A stretch of 64,000 nt of DNA. Origin: Maratus speciosus (lineage: Eukaryota > Arthropoda > Arachnida > Araneae > Salticidae). The translations under genes and the position numbers were made by a program. A model generated the notes under the pieces. That model saw only the letters and a program-made list of their open reading frames with translations, did no database searches and had not been told where the DNA came from. Below, in pieces: positions 1 through 10,639 of this stretch. The stretch's first letter is position 1; each line of letters starts with the position of its first letter. The stretch lies in the NCBI GenBank assembly GCA_963932465.1, contig OZ010790.1, forward strand, positions 344,931,087 to 344,995,086. Reading direction: 5' to 3'.

Positions 1-959
1 GAAAAAGACTTTTGTAGATTCTTCGGATGACGGCATCTGACGCCATAAACCGAGTTTATATATATGAAAATAATTTTTAAGTCGTTACAAACATTGCTTT
101 CATACTTAAATATTTTCATTGGTACTACTTGTTATCCCGTCGACCAATTTCGCCAAATTATATAAATCGCCAAACCATTCGCCAAATTATATAAATTGAC
201 ATAATCTTTATTTTAAATAACGAAATAACAAATAAATTAGTATAACATTAATAAAAATACAAATAAAACGTCGAAATTAAAATCACCTGATGACGTAAAC
301 ACGTGTAGCTTGTTTAAATTCAAGTGAATTTGATATTTACGATCAACCATTATTGGCATTTAATCTTATAGTTTGACGATAAATTTTTGGTCGACGGAAT
401 ATCTAAGTAGTACATTTTCCATTTTTGTTTTATAACGCTAAATTCTCAGTAATTTTTTTCCTTTTATTTTACATAAAATCACTATTTTTTTAAAAAAATT
501 AAGATGCTTGCATTTTTATTTCAAACTCATAGAGCCGTTTTTATTTTTTAGCCAAAAGGGTTGATTTGAATTTTTTCCGTTGCTAGAGTAACGGATGTAA
601 TGATAGATATTTTGAGGTTTAGATGCCAAAGACACCGCCAAATTAGAAAAATATGAAATGTGCCATGAACTGTTGGCTTATAAAAATTTATTTGGTAGCA
701 TTCGATTCAGCATACAAAACTACATTAAAATATGCTATCATTTGACGCATAATTTTTATATTCGATTTTTTCCCCCTCCACGTGCAAAAACCATTAGGGG
801 TGACACTTTAGAAAGTCCTTTCTTAGCAGAAGTCTATGTCATAAGAAGTATTTTTACCACGATTTTCAAGATTTTAGGTTCAGAAGTTTGCGCTGTGCGT
901 TAATTAGTCACCTAATCCAGACTTTATTTTATATACTATATTAGATATTCCATTTTGCG
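1..959. other. AT-rich DNA without a recognised gene
   Basis: I see no gene here. The one open frame of note (658-903, 81 codons) has no recognisable motif and low-complexity composition. The clearest structure is a 17-bp direct repeat, CGCCAAATTATATAAAT, at 151-167 and 180-196, with a shorter CGCCAAA between them. The CGCCAA/TTGGCG word recurs in the dispersed family described below and in the insertion inside Copia 1, so this may be an edge of that family. Confidence 0.5.
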
Positions 960-2188
960 GTGAATCGATGATCGAAAATTAGTCCAATATCATTTGAAAT
1001 ATTACATAACAGAGGAGAAAGTACGAAGAAAGACGAAGAAGAAATGACGAATTACAAAAGACTTGTATTTTTTTTTTTTCAAAATGTTGAATTTTTCGAT
1101 AGTAATAACGTATTAAAACATAAATTTCCTTAAAAATTATCTTTATTTCCTAGATTTCGAATCTGTGAATTTTCCTATAAATGAAATTGGCGATATGACT
1201 TGAGAAAATAGATAATATTTGCTTATATAAAATGGGTAATATTCGTTGATCTGAGTTCGAGTTTATAAATATCACATGCTTTCGGAATTACGGCGAAAAA
1301 CATTTTAAAAAGTATGAAATTATTTTACAATATGAATGTGTGGCAGAGATTCACACTGAAATTTAAGCATTCGATTCCATTTTTTAAATAAGAACTGATA
1401 TCTATATAAGTTACTATTGAATATGAAAATGTACCCAAAAAATGATCTCTTTCACCTAAAAAAACACCATTTGTGAGAACATCCTCAAGCTAATGTCACG
1501 CTTATGCATTTTTGGCTTAAAATCACATCGTTTGGCGACAAAAGAAAAATAAAAAATTGTAAAGAAACAAATAGTAATTACACATGTGACTCACAATTAC
1601 ATCTGCTTGTTTCTTCTTTAAGTCACGTGATGGGACAATTAGATATAAAAGAAAAGAGCAGAACAGAAAGAAAATGTCGTTAAAATTTCATCTAATCAAA
1701 TTTTCTGATTCGTTTCTATATCTAACGCAAGCGATAAAGAGCCAAATATTGCGTATCAAGTGTAATATTTCTTATTAAATTAATTTTTAAGCATTACAAA
1801 TATTTCTTTCAGGTTTTGATTAAATGTTTCCGTTTTTTAATATTATCACTCATTGAAACGGATTTTCTTTTTCTTTTTTTCCTTTTTTTTCATTTAAATA
1901 AAATTAGTAACAGTTTTTCTTTTATTTTTCGAGGTTTAATAGCCGTTTTCAATTTTTTTTTATCAACGATGAATTTCGCCAAGAAATAAAATGGTAACCT
2001 CATCGCCCAAAATAACAGAATTTTCCGTCATAATTCTAAAACTAATATAGGTAGAATAATGTGTTATAGCTTAAAACCTTCCCTGAAACAATACCTATCT
2101 AACGGTATAAGTTCCGTAAAAATCCATGCAGTAGAACTCGAAATCTAGGCGTTCGGAACGAAATTTCCGTTTGGATTTTATATATATA
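960..2188 (+). repeat. Dispersed TTGGCG family, copy 1
   Basis: This stretch is homologous by eye to two later stretches. Its left part (960-1490) matches 3975-4500, sharing the phrase TTGATCTGAGTTCGAG, an ATTGGCGATAT word and the order of intervening blocks. Its right part (1730-2188) matches 5530-5957, sharing TTTTTAATATTATCACTCATT and the box beginning near TAACAGAATTTTCCG. That box, ending in GGAACGAAATTTCCGTTTGGAT, is present four times in the window (2010-2188, 5780-5957, 6425-6602, 7041-7225). No coding sequence is recognised. It is probably a non-autonomous mobile element or its fragments; superfamily unknown. Confidence 0.6.
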
Positions 2189-3958
2189 ACTAGCAGGCTA
2201 CACCCGCTTCGCTGGTCCATTTTCCAAATGATCATTGATAAAACAAAATTATGAATTCGACCTTGTATTTTAAATTAATATGGACCTTCACCGGGAAAAT
2301 CTTTCCGCATTTGCTGAATACTATGCGAACGCTATTTAGCTATTACACTGTTAAAAATTTTGCAGCATTCTGGCAGGTCATTCGACCGTTTTTTGAAAAA
2401 ACGGTTTCATAACCACAATTTAACTATATTCTGACCATAAAATGGCCAATAATATGGTCAGAATAGTGTTAAAATTACTGTTGTGTAACCGTTTTCGGAA
2501 AAACAGTCAAATGACCTGCCAGAATGCTGCATATTTTTAACAGTGTATAATATCTTGTGGGTTAGGCAAAATTCGGACTATTCAGAAGAAATTCTTTTTA
2601 CAGTATATATTTAAAGTAGAGGTTGGGAAGAAAATACGGCCGTTGTGATAATCAGAAATGTTAATATGTTCTCTAGTCACAACACTACTAAAAGGAGAGA
2701 TAATTACAATGATTGCAGAGAGTGACCACTGAACATTACTTATGTTCGGATTATTCACTTTTGTTTGATAGTTCTTGAACTCCGGGCTTCTCAGCTCGGT
2801 GTTATGTGTGATTCTGGTAGCTTAAATGCAATTTCTCTCTACGTTGCATTATATTTTGTAATACACGTCTTCTAGCAGGTCTACTGCAGTTTTCTATCTT
2901 CGGATTACAGCAGAGTAAATACGGTAAAAAAATGTAATAAATTGTTTGCACACAAAAAGTCTTTAACTTCCATTAAAAGAAATGTAAACCACATAAAAGT
3001 GGATTTTTAAAAATGAAATGTTTGAATAAAATTAAAATAATGTCATTTTCAATACCATTTCCTTTTTATATATATACCACTTGCAATTATGTAACTGTTA
3101 ACCTGGAAATAAAAAACTCGATAACTCATTATGATAGAAAAATAAACCTCTTGTTTTCATCCAATCAAAATCTTCCCAATCGTCCATAATCGGGTGCACA
3201 GCTAAGTTTTACGGCAACCATTAGAAGTGTTTGCAAACTATATGGTTACAAATTTACCAGAGTTAACACTCGTAAAACATACGTAATTATGCGCCAGACT
3301 ACATCCCATTAAATAAAATCAAATTGCTGTTGGCTGAATTATAGATCTTTCGCCAAAAATACTCTTTGTAAATGACAAATAAAGTCAGTTATACAAAACT
3401 TAATAACCTAACACGTTATAATATAACGAAATAATCTTTTTGATACACCGAAGACCTTTTATCATTCCTCTAAAGAGGGCAATAACACGGATAAATAAAT
3501 ACACTTTTTATTTTCAAAATTACATTATTCTTCAGCCTGCTGCCTAAATAAACCTGAAATCGTTAATTTTTTCCTCAATTTAGCGAATAGGATTGTGCGT
3601 CAGAAGAACTTGCTTTATAATGATTTCTATTTTCGATTTTATCTGCATTTCAGGTACTTTTTTTCTTATCTAGGCTAAAATGATAAATCAACAAATATTG
3701 TTCCACCAGCCACCATTGGAATTTCAAATTTTTTTCCCAAGTATTTATTTTTTAGTGACAGTAAAATAACTGCAAATAAAAATATATATAATACTAAATC
3801 TTCTGTTCTCCGTTTGCTTCATAATGAAAAAACATAAATTTACTAATGGCTAAGTACAAATTTCATGTAATCTCCTACAATCGCGATCACTGTCTGACAG
3901 TCACTGTCTGATCACTGTTCTGACTCTTTCAAATATAAAAGAAACATCTAAATAGTTC
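2189..3958. other. Non-coding stretch starting with an ACTAGC terminus
   Basis: It starts with ACTAGCAGGCTACACCCGCT, which resembles the left end of the 1.6-kb insertion in Copia 1 (ACTAGCG...CCCGG...CCGGG). Both look like termini of one element class. Apart from the Tc1-like MITE listed separately I see no gene, RNA or clear element here. Reading frames are short and without motifs. Confidence 0.4.
2346..2545. mobile_element. Tc1/mariner-type palindromic MITE, copy 1
   Basis: A 200-bp element flanked by TA on both sides. Its ends are inverted repeats starting CACTGTTAAAAAT and ending in the complement. The inversion continues through most of the element (GCAGCATTCTGGCAGGTCAT on the left against its complement on the right), so it would fold into one long hairpin. 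It is too short to encode a transposase. The TA target and CACTGTT terminus fit a Tc1/mariner-type MITE. A second copy lies at 36374-36575. Confidence 0.85.
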
Positions 3959-4368
3959 AGTAAATACACTAATTAACAGGTAACCTGATTACGGAAGATT
4001 AATCCAATATCAAAAAACTTAAAAAAAAACTGAAAAGGGGATGACGAATTAAAAAGACAATCGAAAATGTATTTCAGTAAGCAATATTTATTGCAAAATA
4101 TTTTCTTTTGTGGTATTAATAACGCAAAATTGCATAACTTTTCTTAAGAATAATCTTTAGTACTTAACATTTGAAACAGTAGACTTTTCTAAAAGAAAAA
4201 TTGGCGATATATGAAAAAAAAAAAAAAAAGTGACAATATTTGTTGATCTGAGTTCGAGGTTATAAAAGTCATAAGTTTGGGGAAAAACAAAATAGCATGT
4301 ATCCGTAGTAAAGTACGCGAAAAATATTTTAAATATCTGAAATTAAATTATTTATAATATGTGTGTGT

Positions 4369-4384
4369 GGGGGGGGGGGGGGGG
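4369..4384. repeat. Poly(G) run of 16 after (GT)4
   Basis: Sixteen consecutive G directly follow a short GT repeat. Copy 1 has a GT/GGC stretch without the G run at the equivalent place, so the run is a local expansion or an assembly artefact. Confidence 0.9.
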
Positions 4385-4497
4385 CAAACGTTTGCATTAA
4401 AATTTAAATATTTGACTCCACTTTTATAATATTAACTGCTATTTATGTAATATCATTATTTTTATAATTACATCTGCTAGTTTTTTCTGTAAGAGAT

Positions 4498-4524
4498 ACA
4501 TAATAATAATAATAATAATAATAA
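4498..4524. repeat. (ATA)n microsatellite
   Basis: About nine units of a trinucleotide repeat, inside the second copy of the TTGGCG family. Confidence 0.9.
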
Positions 4525-4760
4525 ATGTTACTCACAAGGAAGGTCTCCTTAAAACGCATACTCAAAATATTTTGAAAAAGGAAATGCTTATAAAATGACT
4601 CATGTATGTAAAAAAGATCGGTATAAATATAGCGGTCGAATCGCAGTAGAAAATCTGTAAAAAAATATTTTTTCGAGTATTTGGCGCGAACAGACGAACG
4701 CTCGACGCTCTTTGGCGAACCAATAGGTTTCCTCGCCAAATGCGAGAGATTGAAATGCAT

Positions 4761-5209
4761 TTATAAATTCCTTGTTAAATAAGTAATTAAATGCCTAATG
4801 TTCATTGAATTTAAACTTAAACTATGGATTAGTTTACTACTTTTGCTGTAAGCTTATATAATATATGCAAATTGCGTGTTACTTGTATTGAGCTATTTAA
4901 TTTTATACGGTGTCACCGGCTGGATAAGTTTTAAGGGTATTTTAATTAAGAATGCTATCATTAAACATTTCGATATTAAATTGTTGTTTCCATGGCAATA
5001 AAACTCTCTTGTTGTCTCTGACACTAACAATATCGAAGTCAAATTGCCAATGCTCAGAATCGGACCTTAATTTGAGTTTGAAACACTTTTAATCCATTTA
5101 AATTTCATTGTAAACGGCATAAATACGATCGTTAAATTTCATTGTTACATATATAAATGTATATGACAAAACTGCAGTTATAAATATGTATTTATTTAAG
5201 TTAAACTTA
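4761..5209. other. AT-rich DNA, nothing recognised
   Basis: I see no gene, RNA or repeat structure worth naming in this stretch between two parts of the TTGGCG family. Confidence 0.5.
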
Positions 5210-5779
5210 CTTAAACTAACTTCGTATCGAGAGTTGAAAAAGTTTTTCTTAAAGAATATTTATCATAGTATTATTCAAAATTTTATCGTGTCGCCATCCA
5301 GCGCTAAATCGCAAAAAATGAAATTTTCATTATTTTTTTAGAAATGCTAAATAGAGGTTCTGTCGTTTTTTTTATGGATATATATATATTTATGAGAAGA
5401 ATATTCCATAATTTTTTTTCAAATAATGCTGAGCATGCGCTTATGGGGAACTTCCTTGATATCATTTTATCAATTTTCAGATGCATTTTTCTTAACCTGA
5501 TGCAAAAGATAAATCGCCAAATATTATTTCAATTGCAATATTTCAACTGAGTAATTCTTTAAGTATTACGAACATTCTGTTTCATGTTTAAATTAAATAT
5601 ATTCGTTTTTTAATATTATCACTCATTAAAATGGATTTCTTTTTTTTTTTTCTTTTTTGAAGATTTTAAATAAAATTAGTAACAGTTTTTTGTCTTTTAT
5701 TTTTCTAGGTGTAATAGCCGTTTCAATTTTTTCAACAACGAAAAATTTCGCCAAGAAATAAAATGGTAACCTTATCGTC
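5210..5779 (+). repeat. Dispersed TTGGCG family, copy 3
   Basis: The right part matches 1730-2010: a TTTTTAATATTATCACTCATT block, then a T-rich run, then a TTCGCCAAGAAATAAAATGG block just before the shared box. It leads directly into the tandem array. The overlapping 60- and 68-codon frames on opposite strands (5304-5550) are low complexity and not supported as genes. Confidence 0.55.
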
Positions 5780-7225
5780 CAAAATAACAGAACTTTCCGC
5801 CATACTTCTATAACTAATCTAGGTAGAATGATGCGTTATAGCTTAAAACCTTCCCTGAAACGATACCTATCTAACGGTATAAGTTCCGTAAAAATCCATG
5901 CAGTAGAACTCGAAATCTAGGCGTTCGGAACGAAATTTCCGTTTGGATTTTATATATATAATAGATAATAGAATAGATAATAGATTTTTTATATATATAA
6001 TAGAATAGATAATAGATTATGTGTTATGAACTATCTCAAAGTTTAAAACAGATCGCATTGTTAGATTTCCTAATTTTAACAATATCGCGTTATGTTAGTT
6101 CCACATTCCACCACCAGGGAGCGCACTCTATTCTTAACGAAACCGTATCTGAACGAAACTCCTTCATGCAACCTTTCCGTAGATACATGAATCGGGAGGG
6201 TGGCGGTCTTAACCAATAATTTAAGATAATTGCTGAAATTACTACGAAAAATATTTTAAAGGGGCTTCTACGCGGGCATCTAATAGAGTTAGAGGAAATC
6301 GGAAGACGTCAAAATAATCGCGGGGAAAAGTTTGCTTAGGTGCTTCGGAGCTACTTTTGGCGCGAGATCTAAGCTCTACGACCAATAGGAGCCCAGATAT
6401 TTAAGGAAATATGAAGTAACAGAGTCCAAAATAATAGAATTTTCCGTAATAATTCTTAACTAATCTAGGTAGAATGATGTGTTATAGCTTAAAACCTTCC
6501 CTGAAACGATACCTATCTAACGGTATAAGTTCCGTAAAAATCCATGAGGTAGAACTCGAAATCTCGGCGTTCGGAACGAAATTTCCGTTTGGATTATATA
6601 TATATAATAGATAGATAATAGAATAGATAATAGATTATGTGTTATGAACTATCTCAAAGTTTAAAACAGATCGCATTGTTAGATTTCCCAATTTTAACAA
6701 TATCGCGTTATGTTAGTTCCACATTCCACCACCAGGGAGCGCACTCTATTCTTAACGAAAGCGTATCCGAACGAAACTCCTTCGTGCAACCTTTCCGTAG
6801 ATACATTAATCGGGAGGGTGGCGGTCTTAACGAATAATGTAAGATAATTGCTGAAATTACTACGAAAAATATGTTAAAGGGGCCCTACGCGGGCCCCTAA
6901 TAGAGTTAGAGGAAATCGGAAGACGGCAAAATAATCGCGGGGAAAAGTTTGCTTGGGTGCTTCGGAGCTACTTTTGGCGCGAGATCTAAGCTCTACGACC
7001 AATAGGAGCCCAGATATTTAAGGAAATATGAAGTTACAAAGTTCAATATAAAAGAATTTTCCGTAATAATTCTATAACTAATCTAGGTAGAATGATGTGT
7101 TATAGCTTAAAACCTTCCCTGAAACGATACCTATCTAACGGTATAAGTTCCGTCAAAATCCATGCGGTAGAACTCGAAATCTCGGCGTTCGGAACGAAAT
7201 TTCCGTTTGGATTATATATATATAA
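5780..7225 (+). repeat. Tandem array, period about 620 bp
   Basis: Two full units and a terminal partial one. Each begins with the shared box (5780, 6425, 7041) that ends in GGAACGAAATTTCCGTTTGG, followed by a TATATATA/TAGATAATAG stretch and a block starting TATGTGTTATGAACTATC. Later in the unit comes a GC-rich hairpin: in the second unit GGGGCCC and GGGCCCC flank TACGC (6880-6898), and in the first unit the hairpin has decayed. Then come a CCAATAGGAG block and ATATTTAAGG. Each full unit has a 66-codon frame (6019-6219, 6637-6837). These differ at six nucleotides, five of them amino-acid changing, which gives no sign of protein constraint. The first box also occurs alone at 2010-2188, so the array grew out of the dispersed family. 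Confidence 0.8.
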
Positions 7226-7758
7226 TAGATGATCATGTAGTCTAAATTTTAAGTTCTCTGGAATATGTATATATAATTCTTTTAAACATATTCCTTAACT
7301 TAATCATGATTTCTAATTTTGGCCCATTATTGGTGAAAACAATACTTATTAATGAAACGACACAGTAAGTCATATTTAATTTAAATTTTTTTATTCCCGT
7401 AAATATTGTATTTTGGGAATATGAGCAAAATAGATTTGCTATGTTTTATAGGAAAAGATTGACCTAGGAAATTGAAAAAAAAATAAATATAAAAATAAAC
7501 ACATTACATTTATTTGTATCTGTATGAATTTTAATAAAAATAAAGTGAATGACTGCATATAAAAGTTTTTATTGTTTGAAAAATATTTTAACGTAAAAAA
7601 GTAGTTATTAATCTCTTTAAAATGCATTTAAATTGAAGGAAATTTAATAACTGATGCAGAATGTCTATAATTATTATTTTTTTTATATTACTCAGTCTAG
7701 AAATTTTAAATTCATAATCCGCATAAAAATGTTTAGATACAATTTAAAAAAATTAATA
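7226..7758. other. AT-rich DNA, nothing recognised
   Basis: Very AT-rich. Two frames of about 60 codons (7439-7627 minus, 7654-7848 plus) have low-complexity translations. I see no supported feature. Confidence 0.5.
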
Positions 7759-7760
7759 TA

Positions 7761-8526
7761 CAGTAAAACCTCCCTAAAACGACCACGTACTGTTCCAATA
7801 AAAATTGGTCTCTCCGAGAGGTGGTCTCTTAATAGAGGTCATGTTTAAATCTAGATTTTAATTGTTGAAAAATGGTAACAATGTTACTTAAATTTATTTT
7901 TCACACTAGGAAAAAATATAAAAATTTAAGTATCAAAATAAAAGTTAAGTACATAAGTTAATTACTGCAGAGTTTAAAAAATGAACACATTGAGTTTTGC
8001 TTTAATTTTACAGTTTTATATTTTATAATTTTTATTTCCAAGTCCTTTCGAAGTTCAGTAAATAAATGCATTTTTTTGCGGACGGGAACAAATAATGACG
8101 ATTTCATTAATTTATCTATTTCTTTGAGAGTTTCCGACACAACAGGGCAGAGGAGTTTATTAACCGTCAGTCTTAATCTGTAATCAGAGTTAAATTCATT
8201 GCCTAAAAAGGCACAAAGGGGTTTAAACACTTAAAAGTTACCGGGATAAAAAAACAATCTTAACTTAGTTTAGAAGTTTGATGAATAATGCACTCTCCGG
8301 AATTATTTTTTTAATAAAACCTTCTTCAAGCGACCAGGAAAAAACGGAATTTATTTCATTTTCTTCAAAGAAATCGGTCTCTCATCAAGGGGGTTCAACT
8401 GGGATGGTCTCTGAATGGAAGTCAAATTAGTAATTAGCCTATGGGAATAAATTTCGTTCCATGGAAAAATGGTCGTTGAGGGAGGTGGTTGCCTAATAGA
8501 GTTGGTCGCACAGGGAGGTTTCACTG
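7761..8526 (-). mobile_element. pogo/Tigger-like DNA transposon remnant
   Basis: Flanked by TA on both sides. The termini are inverted: left CAGTAAAACCTCCCTAAAAC, right the complement of CAGTGAAACCTCCCTGTGCG. A CAGTNNAACCTC start with following GACCA blocks is typical of pogo/Tigger (Tc1/mariner superfamily) ends. Further GGTCTCT...GAGG motifs repeat inside both ends. At 766 bp it keeps only the end of a transposase gene, on the minus strand, so it is an internally deleted copy. Confidence 0.75.
7958..8230 (-). pseudogene. C-terminal remnant of a pogo/Tigger transposase
   Basis: A 90-codon frame lying fully between the two TIRs. Its translation has an LKEIDKLMKSSLF helix-like stretch, basic heptads and an ending KQNSMCSFFK. 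That resembles the usual end of Tigger transposases, a helical tail closing with a short Q-S-x-I-x-x-F-F motif. The DDE catalytic core and DNA-binding domains are absent, so it cannot be active. The assignment rests mainly on position inside pogo-type TIRs and on the tail. The ATG is probably an internal methionine. Confidence 0.45.
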
Positions 8527-8528
8527 TA

Positions 8529-8903
8529 CCAACCTTTTCGTAATATAATAAACATCAAATATCATATTTAACTCCGAAACAATAATAAATACTCTTAACT
8601 GTATATAATCCGAAATCAAAATTAAACCAAAAATAAAAAAAATCTCATAGAACGACAAATTAATGTTTTTGAATGCCGTGTCTCCTACGATTGAGAAAAT
8701 CTATGTTCTCTTATGAGTCAGTCACCCTTTCAAACGAAAGAGATAAAACTTCTTTGTTTTGGTCGTTGGTAAAAGTTTTATAATTTGCAAACACAGCATT
8801 GAAAGGGAATAAAAAAATATTTTCACTCATTTTTTTTTAAATTCTTATTTCCCGAACTAATGAAGTTTGGATTATTTTTTTTTTTTGCTCAGCATTGTGA
8901 GCT
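8529..8903. other. AT-rich spacer
   Basis: No gene or element recognised between the pogo-like and hAT-like elements. Confidence 0.5.
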
Positions 8904-9679
8904 TAGAGGTCTGCACAGGCCGAAATTTCCAAGAACCCGGTTCGACTCATAAAAAAAAATTCGCACGGCCCGTAGAAAAAAATTTGGTCCGGCCCGGTAA
9001 AAAACTTAAAAGTTCTGCCCGAGCCCGTCCCGGAGAAAAGTTAAAATATCGGCCAGAGTGAATTTTAACAAAGCATTGATTTTTTATTTTTTTGAAGTGT
9101 TAAAAATCTGGAAAATGCTATACAGTAAGATGGAATTGTATAGAAAAGAAAAAAAAAATGCGTTATAGACAAGTTCTCTTCTTAGCGAGTGTAAATGTAT
9201 TATATATTCTTTTCTTATGTATTAGTATATTAATTATTCATGGATCAATACGTTAGTGAATTTAAAACTTGGTTCCGTCATACGCAGGTTCTTTTCACAC
9301 GTTTTACTATGTTTTAATTTAGCTATATTTTAATAAGCGCAGAAATTTAGCGTTCTTTAAAAATAATAAATTTTAATGTTTACGGGTAGAATAATGACGA
9401 TTTAAAAATGTGTGCATTTTTTGCAAACCTAAAGACCTAATTTTACTGACCTTTGAATAGACCAGGCCACGGTGAGACAATGATTTTCATACGGGCTGGG
9501 TCAAAATTAGGACTGAAAATTTTGGTTCGTGAAGACTCGGAATGAACCAGTCCCGGCTTTGTACAGAAAAAATAAGCTAGGACCGGCCCGAGCCTTCAGA
9601 AAAAAGTGTGGCCAGGGACCGGCCCGAGTTCCGTGAATGAAAATCAGCCCGAGCACGAGCCGGCCCGTGCAGATCTCTA
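8904..9679. mobile_element. hAT-type non-autonomous element with GGCCC-rich ends, diverged copy
   Basis: Starts TAGAGGTCTGCACAGGCC and ends with the complement of TAGAGATCTGCACGGGCC, so it has terminal inverted repeats. Both ends carry repeated GGCCCG/CGGGCC words, and the middle is AT-rich. The related copy at 58511-59852 has a perfect 8-bp target duplication, which places the family with hAT. Here the 8-bp flanks agree only partly, and the GGCCCG words are eroded, so this is an older insertion. The 64-codon frame across the left end is not a gene. Confidence 0.75.
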
Positions 9680-9905
9680 GTGCGTATTCAATTGTTAAAA
9701 GAATTATATTTCAAGCCACTACTAGAAGTAATATAACAGACAATCACTTTTGAACACTCTAACGATCAATCTTTTTCTATACAACATACCACTATTTAGT
9801 GCATAATCTTAACATATCTATACGAATAAATGGTTAAAATTAAATAAGACTTACCTTTATTTTATGTATTCTATTAAGAATAATTTTAATGATATCCTTA
9901 TCTGT

Positions 9906-10200
9906 TAATCCTAAGATGGCGGACCAGACGAAAATGCGATCATTTTTCTTATCTTACGAGGGCGCTGTCACCTTGCTGTTCTGATTGGCTAATAAGCAAT
10001 GCATACGCAAGCCACTCTTTCGGGAGTGACAACTTCACTCTCGATAACGGAGTGAGCTATTGCACTCCTTTCTAGAGAGTGGTAAATTCCACTCTTTAAG
10101 GAGTATATTTTTACAAAATTCACTCCAAAAAGAGCGAAAAGGCCTGTCACTCTTTCAAAGAGTGAGCTTTTCACTCCTCCCAGTTTTAGAGTGTGCTTTA
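9906..10200. repeat. Ladder of alternating CACTC and GAGTG words
   Basis: Seven CACTC words begin at 10013, 10036, 10063, 10090, 10121, 10148 and 10172 (steps of 23-31, mostly 27). Each is followed 4-12 bases later by an inverted GAGTG (two have one substitution: GAGTA, GAGCG). One pair is a perfect 9-bp inverted repeat around a single C (10147-10165). The words also pair across the gaps (GAGTGA...TCACTC), so the strip can fold as successive hairpins or be read as alternating half-sites. Just upstream are AAGATGGCGGAC (9912-9923), which resembles a YY1 site, and GATTGGCT (9983-9990), an inverted CCAAT box. The overlapping 61- and 73-codon frames are by-products. Function unknown. Confidence 0.8.
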
Positions 10201-10477
10201 GCCATTTTTAAACCTATTCCATATACAAGCGTGTGTGTATTCGTGTATATTAGAATTTTCACAAAATGTTTAGTTCCATAGAGCTCATTCTTAGTGCAGG
10301 AACTGGGTTTATCTCTAATCTTGAATTATGTTTTGTTGGTGAATTTAGTACTTAATTTCAAAATCTACCTTCGCCTGTAGGCCCGAGCCGACAGGGATTT
10401 TTTTTTTTTATTGAAATGTAATATTTTTTTACACATAATATATTTTTAGATTGCCTACTAAAAATAAAAAAGCATTT

Positions 10478-10508
10478 TAGGTAGCTTTCTTTACAAAAAA
10501 GCTACCTA
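10478..10508. repeat. Inverted repeat with 11-bp perfect stem
   Basis: TAGGTAGCTTT and AAAGCTACCTA are separated by nine bases, which can add a weak TTT/AAA extension. Confidence 0.8.
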
Positions 10509-10604
10509 TTGCAGCCGTTCGGAGGAAAGCGATTTCAAAAAATTTTGGTATATTTTCATCGATCATGACCCCCAGACCCCGAAACCACCCTCCGTTCAAA
10601 ATTG

Positions 10605-10632
10605 ATATATATATATATATATATATATATAT
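10605..10632. repeat. (AT)14 microsatellite
   Basis: A pure AT dinucleotide run that immediately precedes the 326-bp satellite. Confidence 0.9.
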
Positions 10633-10639
10633 CTGACCT

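Larger units (their letters stand above)
3959..4760 (+). repeat. Dispersed TTGGCG family, copy 2
   Basis: The left part matches 960-1490. The right part (4525-4745) matches 43820-44010, sharing ACAAGGAAGGTCTCC, a CATACTCA block and clustered TTGGCG words (TTTGGCG, CTTTGGCGAAC, CTCGCCAAATG). It contains a 16-base G run and a TAA microsatellite. The 105-codon minus-strand frame (4443-4760) overlaps these repeats, contains an eight-tyrosine run from the microsatellite, and is not a credible gene. Confidence 0.6.

Noticed and set aside
6019..6837. Two nearly identical 66-codon frames in the 620-bp array
   Set aside because: Of six nucleotide differences five change the amino acid, there is no recognisable motif, and the frames lie entirely inside a repeat unit. 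Similarity is explained by the tandem duplication.
10013..10193. CRISPR-like regular array
   Set aside because: The repeated words are 5 bases, alternate in orientation and vary in spacing, the DNA is eukaryotic and there are no cas genes. The 326-bp satellite is likewise not a CRISPR array.
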